DNA of 64,000 bases from Chitinophaga eiseniae (GCF_900167135.1 NZ_FUWZ01000001.1:1116001-1180000); one strand, 5' to 3'. Positions 1 to 10,039 are shown, counted from the stretch's first letter. Notes: a model not told the origin generated them from the letters alone. Made by a program: numbers and translations.

Positions 1-1
1 G

Positions 2-997
2 GACCCGGAGCTGGATGCTGATGGTATCCCCGTGGCGGCCAAAACCACCGGTGACTTCCTTGACAAGCGCGCTGCCTGGGCACGGCCTTACCCGGACGCT
101 GTCAACACCACACTGTTTCAGACGGAATACCCCGGCAGCGCCAAAGTATTGGCCGGACCGGTCCTCAACGGCTACGACCTGTCCAGCTGGGCACAGATAC
201 CTTCGGGAAAACACCGCGTGATGTTCGTGAGCCGTCCCATCAGCCAGGTGCCCTTCTTTCAGTTGCCGAAAGACCTGCGGCGCCAGGTCATCATCGATAC
301 CGTAGTGGACTTCGCCAGCAGGGAGGTATACACCATGCATGTACTGGAGAAAGACTGGGACACCAAAACACCGGATGTCTATGTCCGGAAAGAAACATTT
401 ATCCATCAGCCTTTTTCAGACTCGCTGGTGTATGTCAATTTCTACAACCTTAGCGCTGCCGGTTTCTTTGAGCGGGGAAAAGTACGCTCCACTGCTGACA
501 TCAATAACAGGAAGATACGCGATACCATGAATGTATATTATTCGTTGAGCAATGTCAGTGAGCAAAACCAACAGACGCCTGTTGCCGGCCACACCGGCGT
601 GCTGATGGGCGCAGTGATACGCGCTCATGATCCGGTGGTGCGTCCCTACTACAGTTTTCCGTTGTTTCCGGATACTTCTGCCAATAAGATATATACCGGA
701 AGGGGGGCGCAGACATTTACCTTCCTGTCGTCCGCATACACTTATGAGAACAATCCGTTTCTGCAGCATATGACGGAGTCCAATGGCCGCTTTACTGAAT
801 TGCGGGTAGGACCTGACAAATTCACCGGGTTTGTGGCTTTTCCCATGGTGGCGGACTTCCTTACGGGGATGGTAGTCACTATCCGTTCAGGAAAATATCT
901 CAACCGGTCTTTCGCCACTGTTAACACCGTCGAATATGTCAATGGTAAATTCTACCTGATGACGATTCAGCGTAAGTATGAACCGCCTGTGTATTAG
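2..997 (+). CDS. DUF4397-like surface protein, 5' end outside window
   Basis: The reading frame is open from the first bases of the window, so the true start lies upstream; the GTG at 32 is just a valine codon in this frame. About 331 residues are visible. Two similar units suggest a DUF4397-like layout: an extended beta-rich segment with a phrase like a short peptide plus 'LPAG' turn (here SSWAQIPSGKHRVMFV), then a strand reading YVNFYNLSA, which resembles the 'VRFVNLSP' start of DUF4397 units. No catalytic motif is visible. The stop is 15 bp before the first fasciclin lipoprotein, so it belongs to the operon ending at 9843. The role is probably an exported, non-enzymatic surface component. 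The family call is tentative. Confidence 0.55.
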   Translation, partial: DPELDADGIPVAAKTTGDFLDKRAAWARPYPDAVNTTLFQTEYPGSAKVLAGPVLNGYDLSSWAQIPSGKHRVMFVSRPISQVPFFQLPKDLRRQVIIDTVVDFASREVYTMHVLEKDWDTKTPDVYVRKETFIHQPFSDSLVYVNFYNLSAAGFFERGKVRSTADINNRKIRDTMNVYYSLSNVSEQNQQTPVAGHTGVLMGAVIRAHDPVVRPYYSFPLFPDTSANKIYTGRGAQTFTFLSSAYTYENNPFLQHMTESNGRFTELRVGPDKFTGFVAFPMVADFLTGMVVTIRSGKYLNRSFATVNTVEYVNGKFYLMTIQRKYEPPVY

Positions 998-1012
998 CAG
1001 GTCTTTAAATCA

Positions 1013-2104
1013 ATGATGATTATGCGATATAATACTTTTCGTTACTTGTTTTTCTTTTTCCTGCTGGTGATAGCGGGATGTAGGAAAGATGATCTGATGC
1101 CACCGAGGGAGACGGCTCCAGTGCGTGCCATGGGAGACTTTATCCGCAACAACTATGACCTCAGCCTGTTTGCCGCTGCCATACAGAAAGCCGGCCTGCT
1201 GGACAGTCTGAACCAGACCGGCCCTTTCACCTGCTTCGCCCCGGACAATAAAGCCTTCAACGATATGGGTATTACCCGGGCGCGTGATTTTGACGCCATG
1301 AACCCGGACAGCCTGCGACTGCTGGTAAGCTACCACGTGTTTAAAGACCGGAAGTACATCTCCGAGTTTCCGCTGCAGATGGGTAACAAATACGTGACGC
1401 TGGCAGGCGCCGAGTTATACGTATCTGTAGCCAATATAGCTAACGCCACACATACGCCTCCTGAAAACCGGAATGTGTTTGTGAATGGCGCTATGGTATA
1501 CGATGCCCCTAAACGCAATGTGGCCTTGTCTAACGGCGTAGTGCACGTTATCCGCAAGCCGCTCGGTTTTAAACCGGTCACTATTCAGGACCACCTGCTG
1601 GCAGATACCAGCCTCTCTATTTTTGTCACCGTGATGAAACGATGCAAGCTGTGGGACGGATTAAAGGAGAAAGGCCCATTTACAGTGTTCGCACCGGACA
1701 ATGAGGCGTTCCGAAAATACAATATCTCCGCCGACAGCGCTGCACGACTGGACCCGGAAAAATATGAAGCGGTCGCCTTTAACATATACCCGTTGGCGTT
1801 AAAGCCGAAGCGTATTTTCTCCACTGACTGGACGCAGATAGCCGGCACTTACGGTCCCATATCCTCCATGATCAACATCGGGAACTTTGCCATCAAACCT
1901 GTTTACGACTACAATTCCTATAATAACACGGAAAATGTTTTTATCCATATGATGGATGTCGTTACCGGTCAGCCCAGTACTAATGGTCCGTCAGCCCTGG
2001 GCTACCGTAAAGGTTTTGTGCAGGGAGCCGACCATCTGATGAGCAACGGACTGGTGCATCACATCGACGATCTGTTACTCGACCCTGCCACTTTACGCAA
2101 ATAG
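1013..2104 (+). CDS. Fasciclin (FAS1) domain lipoprotein, first of three
   Basis: The N-terminus is a lipoprotein signal: hydrophobic stretch FFFFLLVIAG followed by Cys, then RKDD. Two FAS1 domains follow, roughly residues 40-185 and 190-360. Each carries the FAS1 signatures: an H1-type motif (GPFTCFAPDNKAF and GPFTVFAPDNEAF), an internal YHV-type motif (SYHVFKD), and an H2-type ending (NGVVHVI and NGLVHHIDDLLL). FAS1 domains mediate adhesion or ligand binding and are not enzymes. The protein should be anchored in the outer membrane. Start codons at 1013, 1016 and 1022 are all in frame; 1013 is kept but 1022 is possible. It is followed 26 bp later by a second FAS1 protein. Confidence 0.9.
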   Translation: MMIMRYNTFRYLFFFFLLVIAGCRKDDLMPPRETAPVRAMGDFIRNNYDLSLFAAAIQKAGLLDSLNQTGPFTCFAPDNKAFNDMGITRARDFDAMNPDSLRLLVSYHVFKDRKYISEFPLQMGNKYVTLAGAELYVSVANIANATHTPPENRNVFVNGAMVYDAPKRNVALSNGVVHVIRKPLGFKPVTIQDHLLADTSLSIFVTVMKRCKLWDGLKEKGPFTVFAPDNEAFRKYNISADSAARLDPEKYEAVAFNIYPLALKPKRIFSTDWTQIAGTYGPISSMINIGNFAIKPVYDYNSYNNTENVFIHMMDVVTGQPSTNGPSALGYRKGFVQGADHLMSNGLVHHIDDLLLDPATLRK

Positions 2105-2130
2105 ATACAAACGTTTAAAGCTAATTGACA

Positions 2131-3357
2131 ATGACCTTGTTTACATCTTTTACCATACCGGGCAGGCTGCTGAGATGTTGCTTACCTGTACTGCTGTTGC
2201 TGGCTATGGCCTGCCGTAAGCAGGATATAGAACCGGAACCTGTGGGAGAGCCGGTGCCCTACACCGGACCAGTACTGGGCTTAAAAGAGACGCTGGAGAA
2301 ATCTCCCTATACCTATTTTAAAACGGCGTGGAGACGCGCTAATATCGATACCCGCCTTCAGGATGCTGGCACCGCATCGTTCACCATTTTTGCGCCTACC
2401 GACAAGGCGTTTGAACAAGCCGGCTGGACCCTGGAAAAAATCAATCAGGCTATGCCGGAGACGCTGGACAGCCTGTTGTCTTTCCATATCAGTGCCAATC
2501 AGGTACATCCTGCTTCCCTGGAGCAGGTAACCGGTAATCTCGCCATGGTGACGTTGCTGAAGTCTGCCAGCCTGCCGGGGTATGAAGGCGCTGCGCCCTA
2601 TGAGTATGTGCTGTATGCCGGGAGGTATCATGACAGCCTGTACATCAACGGCCAGCCTGTGAGCAAATGGGGACAGGCCCTTGAAAGTACCACTGCTACC
2701 ATCTATCCTGCAGACAAGGTATTGCAAAAGCCAACGCAGGACATGTTGTCCTTCCTGCAGTCAGACGAACGTTTCAGCTTTTACCTGGAAGCCTGCCGGA
2801 TCAACGACAGCCTTTACCTGGATAAAAACCCGTGGGACCGGGAGTTGTTAAATATGCCGGTGCTTTCAGCCACAGGTTCTTCCGGGGGCCAGTTCACCCT
2901 GATAGTTCCTACCAACGAGGCGTTTCGTAAAAGCGGTTTTAATACGATAGCGGACATACGTCAATATAATTATAAGTCGCTGCCCATTGGTGATCCCGAT
3001 TACGACGAACAATTTTACTACCGTTATCCCACAACGGCGATGGATTCCATCCTGTTGCCCAATCGTATGGACTATGCGGGTGCTACCGCCGCCCATAATG
3101 GCCAGAGAAACATCTACCAGGTGTATTTTTCCAATGAGCTGATGGTCAATAAAGGCGTCTCCGGCATGTTACTGAGGCCAGGCGCCGTGTATAATAATGC
3201 GCCCGTTATATACAGACTGGATTTCTCCGCCGGTAGCGGCGGAGTGGGCGTGAAGCGGCTGGGATCTTCCACCGCCCGGTTGCCGCTGGCGGAAGCCAAT
3301 ATCTGCCTGCTGAACGGTGTGGTACATGTTGTAAACGAAGGGTTGTTCATGCCGTAG
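2131..3357 (+). CDS. Fasciclin (FAS1) domain lipoprotein, second of three
   Basis: The ATG at 2131 is preferred to the TTG at 2125, which only adds two residues. The signal peptide ends in a lipobox (LLLLAMAC), followed by RKQDIEPEP, a typical acidic linker for surface-exposed Bacteroidota lipoproteins. An N-terminal FAS1 domain (about residues 45-200) has the motif ASFTIFAPTDKAFEQAG and the SFHIS motif. A second, more divergent FAS1 domain (about 205-408) has FTLIVPTNEAFRKSGF and ends NGVVHVVNEGLF. A large insertion rich in Tyr and Asn sits inside the second domain. Likely a surface binding protein acting with its two FAS1 neighbours and the receptor at 4379. Confidence 0.88.
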   Translation: MTLFTSFTIPGRLLRCCLPVLLLLAMACRKQDIEPEPVGEPVPYTGPVLGLKETLEKSPYTYFKTAWRRANIDTRLQDAGTASFTIFAPTDKAFEQAGWTLEKINQAMPETLDSLLSFHISANQVHPASLEQVTGNLAMVTLLKSASLPGYEGAAPYEYVLYAGRYHDSLYINGQPVSKWGQALESTTATIYPADKVLQKPTQDMLSFLQSDERFSFYLEACRINDSLYLDKNPWDRELLNMPVLSATGSSGGQFTLIVPTNEAFRKSGFNTIADIRQYNYKSLPIGDPDYDEQFYYRYPTTAMDSILLPNRMDYAGATAAHNGQRNIYQVYFSNELMVNKGVSGMLLRPGAVYNNAPVIYRLDFSAGSGGVGVKRLGSSTARLPLAEANICLLNGVVHVVNEGLFMP

Positions 3358-3385
3358 TCATTCATCTCCCTAAAAACAAACAATC

Positions 3386-4363
3386 ATGAAAAGGATTTTC
3401 TATACCGGTTTGACGCTGTTACTAATGACTGCCTGCAGCAAGGATGAGAAGACAACACCGGACCAACAGTTAAGCAACCGTATCACCTATGTGATCGCCG
3501 ATAACCTATTTAATTTCTCCAGTTTCAACACGGTGATCGAACGTACCGGTTATGGCCCCAAACTGGCTGGCGAAGGGCCCTTAACGGTGTTGGTGCCAGA
3601 CAATAATGCATTTATTAAGGCCGGCTATGCCAACGCCAGTATTGTATTGCAGGAGAGAGCGTCCGTATTGAACAATATAATGACTTATCACGTGCTCAGT
3701 GGCACGTGGGAGCTGAACAAACTGCCGTTCGCTTTTAACCAGGAACTGACCACCGCTGCCGGTGCCAAAATGTATGCTACCCGTTGGGTGAAAGGCCAGG
3801 ACACGGTGCTGACTATCAACGGAACACCGGTTGTTTCCTACAATCTGCCAGCCAGCAACGGGTTGATACAGGTGATGAGCGAGGTATTGCAGCCGCTGGT
3901 GAATCAGACGCTCTCCGACGCCATCGCTGCTGATACCACACTGACCTTCCTGAACGTGGCGCTGCAACAGGCCGGTATGAAGGACATGATGAGCAGTAAA
4001 AACAGCTATACTTTCTTCGCACCTTCCAACAGTGCTTTCCGTAGTAAAGGCTTTCCCTCTGCCGACAGTGTGGGGAGAACCGATCCTGCTGTACTGAAGC
4101 GGATGCTGGACTATACCTTTTTTACAGGCCGCCGCTTTATATATGACTATGTGCTCACTACCGATGCTACCGACAGAAGCCAGCAGGCGATGTATAACGG
4201 TAATAACATCACTATACAGTTGTTGAAAGAAGGGGTGAAATATACCGGCGTCAATATACAAGGGTCTGGTAATACAGGCCCCGTTACGATTCTTAAAAGC
4301 AATGTGCTGACTGGCAATGGTGTGCTGCATATCATTAACAGTGTGCTCAGTGAAAACCAATAA
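3386..4363 (+). CDS. Fasciclin (FAS1) domain lipoprotein, third of three
   Basis: 325 residues. The signal peptide has the lipobox LLLMTAC followed by SKDEKTTPDQ. Two FAS1 domains follow: about residues 28-170 (GPLTVLVPDNNAFIKAGY, TYHVLSGTW, NGLIQVMSEVLQ) and about 175-323 (NSYTFFAPSNSAFRSKGF, NGVLHIINSVL). It is the shortest of the three FAS1 paralogues and the closest in order to the TonB-dependent receptor, whose start is 15 bp downstream. The three differ enough in length and loops to suggest old duplication with divergence, not recent tandem copying. Probable role: adhesion, or presentation of ligand to the receptor. Confidence 0.9.
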   Translation: MKRIFYTGLTLLLMTACSKDEKTTPDQQLSNRITYVIADNLFNFSSFNTVIERTGYGPKLAGEGPLTVLVPDNNAFIKAGYANASIVLQERASVLNNIMTYHVLSGTWELNKLPFAFNQELTTAAGAKMYATRWVKGQDTVLTINGTPVVSYNLPASNGLIQVMSEVLQPLVNQTLSDAIAADTTLTFLNVALQQAGMKDMMSSKNSYTFFAPSNSAFRSKGFPSADSVGRTDPAVLKRMLDYTFFTGRRFIYDYVLTTDATDRSQQAMYNGNNITIQLLKEGVKYTGVNIQGSGNTGPVTILKSNVLTGNGVLHIINSVLSENQ

Positions 4364-4378
4364 ATCCAATAAGCTAAG

Positions 4379-7300
4379 ATGAAGCAGGTATTCTACACTA
4401 TACTTTTACTCCCTTTGCTGCTGATAATAGTACCGGGAAGTTATGCACAGGAGACCAACGGCGCCTGGGGCGGGCGTATCACCAATAACAAACAGGAACA
4501 GTTGCCCGGCGTGACGGTGATGGCGGTGCATTTGCCTTCCGGTACAAAATACGGGACTGTCACCACGGCAGACGGCAGGTATTATCTGCCTGGTCTTCGT
4601 GTAGGCGGTCCATATAGCATTACCGTCAGCATGATGGGCATGGAAACGCAGGCGCAGGAAGGTTTTACCATCCGCCTCGGCGAGCCGCTGCAGCTCAATT
4701 TTGTACTGACGGACAAAGGTAAACAGCTGTCTGAAGTGGAAGTGAAAGCCACCCGCGCCGGCGCTAAAGCCAATACCTTCGGCGCAGGTCAACATATCAG
4801 CCGTTTGCAGGTGGCCAATATGCCCACCATTTCCCGCAGCATCACAGATGTAACTAAAATGGTGCCGCAGGGTTCCAAAGACAACTCTTTCGCCGGTACC
4901 AACTTCCGCTATAACAACGTGACCATCGACGGCGCCATCAATAACGATGCGATAGGTTTCAGCCCTTCTATGGGCGGCATCACCGGTTCTTCCGGTATGC
5001 CCGGCTCGAGCACCCGCACCAACGCCGTATCAATGGATGCCATCGAAGACATGCAGGTATATCTCGCACCTTTCGATGTGAAGATCGGTAACTTTACCGG
5101 TGGCAGTATCAATGCGGTTACCCGCAGCGGCACCAACAAAGTGACCGGCAGCATCTATGGCTTCGGCCGCAACGCTGCCATCACAGGAAAAGACAAGGTA
5201 GGGCAGCTCGGTAAAATGGATAATGATTTTTATGATTACCAGGCAGGCGTACGTGTAGGGTTCCCTATCATCAAAAACAAACTGTTCTTCTTTACCAATG
5301 AAGAGATCACCCGCCGCTGCGACCCTGCACAGCTGATAGCCGGTACCCCGGAAACAGCGCATATCCTGAGTACCAAAGATGCGGAAGATATCCGCAACGC
5401 TACGATCGCACGTTATGGAAAGGACACAGATCCCGGCACTGCCGGTGCTTACAATGCGTGGTCCAGGTCCGTGAAGTTCTTCAATCGTGTCGACTGGAAC
5501 ATCAACGATCAAAACCAGCTGTCTGTCCGTAACAACACTATTCGTTCCTCGGCGATGAACATGGACCGCGACCAGCAGGATTTCCGCTTCAGCAGCATGG
5601 CCTACGAACAGACCAACAACCAGACGTCCACAGTTGCTGAACTGAAGACCCGCTTCAATAACCGTCTTTCCAACAGCCTGATCATAGGGTATACCGTGGT
5701 GCATGACAAACGAGACCCTACCGCCAATCCCGCACTGCCACAGGTACAGATCATGGGGCGCGCTCCCGGTACCACCATCTATTGGGGCACCGACAGGGAA
5801 GCGTCTATCTTCGATATGAAACAACGGACTATCGAGATCACAGACAACTTTACCCTGCGAAAAGGGAAACATACCCTGCTCTTCGGAACACACAACGAGT
5901 TTTACCATATCGACTATGGCTTTGTGAACAGCTGGAATGGCCGTGTGGACTATCTCAGCATCGATGACTATCTGAATAACGTGCCTTATCGCGTACGTGG
6001 CAGCTACAACTTTTCCAATAACGGTCGCGGTTATATACTGGCCAATCCGGAAGCCCGCTTTAATGTAAACCTGCTCAGCGCATACGCGCAGGACGAGGTC
6101 CAGCTGACAGAGAAGCTGAAGCTGATTCCAGGCGTGCGCGCAGACTATACCATGTTGCCCAACGCCCCGGTGTTGAGTGATCAGGTCCGCAATGCCTATA
6201 CGGACGATTATTTCGGTACCACCTATGCCTATACGCCGTTGAGCCGCATCACCAACAACTACCTGAATAAGGTACAGCTATCCCCCCGGCTGGGATTCCG
6301 GTATGACTGGTACGGCAACCAGCAGCTGGTGCTGCGTGGCGGCACCGGGTTGTTTACCGGCCGCATTCCCTTTGCATGGCTGGCGTACGCTTATTATAAC
6401 AACGGTGTCAACTACGGTTCTTTTGATCAGAAAGCAGATGCGAAAGTATTTGTGCCTGGTACAGATCCTGTAAAGCCTGGTCAGCATGGCATTGCTGACT
6501 TTATCGCCGGCAACGGCACGGTGATCAATCATCCGCTGGCAGGTAAAACACAGGTAGATGTTATTGACAATAATTTTGTGATGCCGCAGGTATGGCGTAC
6601 CAGCATAGCGGTGGATTATACAACAATGAACGGTTATAAGTTCACCGTAGAAGGTATGCTTACCAAAACGCTGAAAGATGTCATGTTTCAGCAGATCAAT
6701 ATCAAAGATAATCCCCGTTATTACGGTTACGACAGTACGAAACAGCAACCCGTTTTCAGCGGTACTGTAGATCCGCATTTCTCTAACGCCTACCAGTTGA
6801 GCAACACCCGTAAAGGTTACCGATATAGCGTTACCGGCAGCGTTAACCGCAACTTCGCTTTCGGCTTGTATGCCTCGTTGGCCTATACTTACGGACAGTC
6901 CAAAGACGTGTCCAACGGTATCCGTAACTCCATGGAAAGTAACTGGCAGTTGAACCAGGCGCTTAATCCCAACAACCCCGGACTGGCGTATTCCAATTTC
7001 GACGTCCGCCACCGGTTGGTATTGAACCTGCAATATGTCCGCCGCTGGAACAACAGCTGGGTAAGTACGCTCAATCTGTTTGCCACGGCGCAGTCAGGAA
7101 GTCCGTTTACCTATGGTATCATGAACAACAGTATTCAGGGACTGCCGCAGCAGGTAAGCCTGGTGTATATCCCCGAGGCAGGCGATGCTGTAAAATTCTT
7201 CCAGGACTATACCAGCAAAGCCGGGGAAACTGTCACCGCTGCTTCGCAGGCAGCCGCTTTCAATGATTACATCGATGGCGACAAATACCTGCGTACCCGT

Positions 7301-7651
7301 CGTGGGCAATATACTGAGCGTAACGCCGGCCGTACGCCATGGAACATTCAGGCTGACCTGCACTTTGCACAGGAGTTTCATTTCTCCAGAGATCCGGGCA
7401 GCCAGTTCCTCACTTTCACCGTGGACGTGATGAACCTGACCAATTTACTGAATAAAAACTGGGGCAAATCCTATTTCTCTCCCAATACTTTCAATTCTAC
7501 CGCCAGTGTGGGCCTGACACCCGCTTTCCCGGCAAAACAGAATCCCGGTAACTACCCGGTATACCTGTACGAAAATCCGGGTAAGCCCTATGCGATCGAC
7601 TTTTTTAACTCCCGTGCACAGGTGCAGCTCGGGATGAGATATTCATTCTAA
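4379..7651 (+). CDS. Oar-like TonB-dependent outer membrane receptor
   Basis: 1090 residues. A Sec signal peptide (about 1-23, ending SYAQ) is followed by a carboxypeptidase-regulatory-like beta-sandwich (about 25-115: GRITNNKQEQLPGVTVMAV and TVTTADGRYYLPGL), a plug domain (about 120-270) and a large beta-barrel ending in RYSF, with the terminal aromatic needed for barrel assembly. The plug includes segments characteristic of Oar-type receptors (NNVTIDGAINNDAIGF, NAVTRSGTNKVTGSIYGF). There is no STN domain, so it is unlikely to signal through a FecR protein, unlike the SusC at 15887. No SusD-like partner is encoded nearby; the three FAS1 lipoproteins occupy that place in the operon. Likely imports or secretes an unknown ligand across the outer membrane. 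Confidence 0.92.
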   Translation: MKQVFYTILLLPLLLIIVPGSYAQETNGAWGGRITNNKQEQLPGVTVMAVHLPSGTKYGTVTTADGRYYLPGLRVGGPYSITVSMMGMETQAQEGFTIRLGEPLQLNFVLTDKGKQLSEVEVKATRAGAKANTFGAGQHISRLQVANMPTISRSITDVTKMVPQGSKDNSFAGTNFRYNNVTIDGAINNDAIGFSPSMGGITGSSGMPGSSTRTNAVSMDAIEDMQVYLAPFDVKIGNFTGGSINAVTRSGTNKVTGSIYGFGRNAAITGKDKVGQLGKMDNDFYDYQAGVRVGFPIIKNKLFFFTNEEITRRCDPAQLIAGTPETAHILSTKDAEDIRNATIARYGKDTDPGTAGAYNAWSRSVKFFNRVDWNINDQNQLSVRNNTIRSSAMNMDRDQQDFRFSSMAYEQTNNQTSTVAELKTRFNNRLSNSLIIGYTVVHDKRDPTANPALPQVQIMGRAPGTTIYWGTDREASIFDMKQRTIEITDNFTLRKGKHTLLFGTHNEFYHIDYGFVNSWNGRVDYLSIDDYLNNVPYRVRGSYNFSNNGRGYILANPEARFNVNLLSAYAQDEVQLTEKLKLIPGVRADYTMLPNAPVLSDQVRNAYTDDYFGTTYAYTPLSRITNNYLNKVQLSPRLGFRYDWYGNQQLVLRGGTGLFTGRIPFAWLAYAYYNNGVNYGSFDQKADAKVFVPGTDPVKPGQHGIADFIAGNGTVINHPLAGKTQVDVIDNNFVMPQVWRTSIAVDYTTMNGYKFTVEGMLTKTLKDVMFQQINIKDNPRYYGYDSTKQQPVFSGTVDPHFSNAYQLSNTRKGYRYSVTGSVNRNFAFGLYASLAYTYGQSKDVSNGIRNSMESNWQLNQALNPNNPGLAYSNFDVRHRLVLNLQYVRRWNNSWVSTLNLFATAQSGSPFTYGIMNNSIQGLPQQVSLVYIPEAGDAVKFFQDYTSKAGETVTAASQAAAFNDYIDGDKYLRTRRGQYTERNAGRTPWNIQADLHFAQEFHFSRDPGSQFLTFTVDVMNLTNLLNKNWGKSYFSPNTFNSTASVGLTPAFPAKQNPGNYPVYLYENPGKPYAIDFFNSRAQVQLGMRYSF

Positions 7652-7653
7652 AA

Positions 7654-9843
7654 ATGATGACTATGAAATCATTGCTATATTTTTTATGCGGGCTGCTCTT
7701 GCTGACAGCCTGTAAAAGGAACCGGGATGAAGCGATGGAGATACCGCCGTCTGTTACTTCTTTCTGGCCTAACAGCGGTAAGGCGGGTACCATTGTTACC
7801 ATCCACGGTACGGGGTTTGACCGTAAAAATAGCGAGGCGGACTTTAACGGCACCGCCGCTGCGGTAGTGAGCGTGAATGATACCATCATGACTGTGCTGG
7901 CGCCTGCCGGCGGCAGCAGTGGTAAGTTGTCCGTTAAGACCGGCGACAAAACCCTGGAAGCAGGTACTTATACCTATCAGGACCTGAGTATGCGTGGCGT
8001 GAACCCGCTGAATGGCCCTGCCGGCACCAATGTGGTGATCATTGGCGAGGGATTCAGCAGTATGAATGCGCCTGCCAAAGTGATGATCAACGGAAAAGAG
8101 GCGACCATCACTTCTGTGAACGATACCACGTTGATTGCTGCCGTACCGGTATCTGCCGGCAGTGGAACGATCAGGGTGGTGGTTGACGGAAAGGAAGTGA
8201 CGGGGCCCGCGTTCCTGTTCCAGGATATCAGTAAAATCAAACCGCTGAAAGGCGGTAAGGGTACCCATGTGACGATCACCGGTGAAGGGTTCAATACAGT
8301 GTCGGCCGGTAATGCGGTGGCTTTCAATGGAAAGGTTGGGACGGTAATCAGCGCTACTGCCACGCAGCTGGTGGTTGCTACGCCGGACGATGTAGCTACC
8401 GGTCCGCTGAGTGTGACCATCAACGGACAGAAAACCGTAGGCCCGGTATTTACGGTGATTCCTCCGCCGGTGCTGAACACCATTGCTCCTTTAAGTGGTC
8501 CCGCCGGCAGGGACGTGACCATCACCGGCGCCAACTTCAGCAGCCTGGCGGAGGAGAACAACGTTACCTTCAATGGCGTTGCCGGTGTTGTAAAACAGGC
8601 GGGCGAAAAAGAACTGATCGTTACCATTCCGGCAGGCGCAGGTACGGGAAATATGAAAGTATGGGTCAACGGTCAGGAAACCGGCGGTCCGCAGTTCAGG
8701 GAACAGAACCTTGGCGTGGTAAGCCTGTCTCCGGACAACGGCCTGGCCGGTACGACCATCACCGTTAGCGGTATCGGCTTTAGCAGCAACCCGGCAGAAA
8801 ACATTGTCACTTTCAACGGCGTGACGGCCAATGTAGTCAGCGCCACTGCTACCACGCTTGCGGTAATAGCGCCTGTGAATGTGACTACCGGCACGGTGAA
8901 TGTGAAAGTGAGCAGCCTGGATGCTATAGGCCCGGTGTTTAAGCGCGCCGGTGTGGTAACGCTGGCGGGCGGCCCTGGTACCGGTATGTTCACGAACGCT
9001 ACAGGCCTTACCGGCGACCGCAATGGCAACCTGTATTTCCTGCAGGGTCTGCAGGTGAAAAAAATATCGCCCGACGGTACGGTAAGTGATTATGCCGGCG
9101 GCGCAGTAGGAGGTCATGTAGACGGCCCGCTGGCTGATGCCCTCTTTCAAAACCCCCGTACCATCACCGCAGACATCTACGATAACCTGTATGTGCTCGA
9201 CGGAACAGGACAACGGTATTACGTGCGCAAAATTACGCCGGCCGGACAGGTTAGTACGGTGCTGAATATTATTGATAATCTGTCCGGTGCATTGGCCGTA
9301 GATAACAACGGCGTTATTTATGTCAGCAAAATGTACCAGGGGGTGTATAAAAGCGAAACCAACGGCTCACTGACCAAATTCAGCACTTTTCCACACTCCG
9401 TCCCCGATAAAATGGCGGTGGACGCATTGGGCAAACTGTATTATGCGGGTGGTGATTATTACAATCCTTACATAGTGGTAGTGCCAACGTCCGGACAAAA
9501 CAGCTACCACTGCGGAAGTCTCTTTGATTTGGGATTTGTGGACGGTGATGGCGCCGCCGCCCGCCTCGGCAGCCCGCTGTGTACTACGTTAGATCCTACT
9601 ACCGGTAACATCTTTTTTGTGGATAACATGAACATGTGTATCCGGTATGTGACCCCCTCCGGCACCGTAAAAACAGTTACCGGTGCAGCCGGCACTTTTG
9701 AGTCATTTAAATCCGGTTATAAAGACGGGACACTGAATGAGGCGCTATTCAAAAGCATGAACGGCATTCATGTGGACAGAAGCGGAAACATCTATGTGCT
9801 GGACCAGCAGAATAACGCTGTCAGAAAGATATTCCTGAAATAG
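7654..9843 (+). CDS. IPT/TIG and NHL repeat lipoprotein
   Basis: 729 residues, starting 2 bp after the receptor stop. The signal peptide has the lipobox LLLLTAC then KRNRDEA. Five consecutive IPT/TIG Ig-like units occupy about residues 30-430; each begins with a phrase like 'P.sG.aGT.VTI.G.GF' and contains 'v.FNG..a.v...t...l.v..P'. From about 430 to the end, an NHL-type propeller is formed by repeats such as NGNLYFLQGLQVKKISPDG, DNLYVLDGTG and GNIYVLDQQNNAVRKI. In Bacteroidota, TIG-NHL lipoproteins are often found beside TonB-dependent receptors and act as surface glycan- or ligand-binding proteins. ATG codons at 7657 and 7663 are alternatives. It is the last gene of the operon. Confidence 0.9.
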   Translation: MMTMKSLLYFLCGLLLLTACKRNRDEAMEIPPSVTSFWPNSGKAGTIVTIHGTGFDRKNSEADFNGTAAAVVSVNDTIMTVLAPAGGSSGKLSVKTGDKTLEAGTYTYQDLSMRGVNPLNGPAGTNVVIIGEGFSSMNAPAKVMINGKEATITSVNDTTLIAAVPVSAGSGTIRVVVDGKEVTGPAFLFQDISKIKPLKGGKGTHVTITGEGFNTVSAGNAVAFNGKVGTVISATATQLVVATPDDVATGPLSVTINGQKTVGPVFTVIPPPVLNTIAPLSGPAGRDVTITGANFSSLAEENNVTFNGVAGVVKQAGEKELIVTIPAGAGTGNMKVWVNGQETGGPQFREQNLGVVSLSPDNGLAGTTITVSGIGFSSNPAENIVTFNGVTANVVSATATTLAVIAPVNVTTGTVNVKVSSLDAIGPVFKRAGVVTLAGGPGTGMFTNATGLTGDRNGNLYFLQGLQVKKISPDGTVSDYAGGAVGGHVDGPLADALFQNPRTITADIYDNLYVLDGTGQRYYVRKITPAGQVSTVLNIIDNLSGALAVDNNGVIYVSKMYQGVYKSETNGSLTKFSTFPHSVPDKMAVDALGKLYYAGGDYYNPYIVVVPTSGQNSYHCGSLFDLGFVDGDGAAARLGSPLCTTLDPTTGNIFFVDNMNMCIRYVTPSGTVKTVTGAAGTFESFKSGYKDGTLNEALFKSMNGIHVDRSGNIYVLDQQNNAVRKIFLK

Positions 9844-9860
9844 TGATTTGAGGAGTGATG

Positions 9861-9900
9861 AAAGCCCTGCTGCCGACGGTAGCAGGGCTTTTTATTTTTT
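9861..9900 (+). terminator. Rho-independent terminator of the FAS1/receptor operon
   Basis: A perfect 11-bp stem (AAAGCCCTGCT / AGCAGGGCTTT) with a 9-nt loop is followed by a T-rich tract. It lies 18 bp after the stop of the TIG/NHL gene. Confidence 0.92.
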
Positions 9901-10039
9901 TTGACAGCGTTTACATCGGGTTAACATTTGTAAGAATTTGCTAGATTATTTTTGTTGCACTTATCCTTCCTTCCAGTGACCCGTAACGCATAGCTATTGC
10001 ATGCTACCGATTACGGAAAAATTTTACCGGCATTTCACT

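Noticed and set aside
3581..4369. 262-codon antisense frame over the third FAS1 gene
   Set aside because: Shadow of a well-supported gene; it would also start outside any promoter.
5030..5908. 292-codon antisense frame over the Oar-like receptor
   Set aside because: Shadow of a well-supported gene; no domain or promoter.
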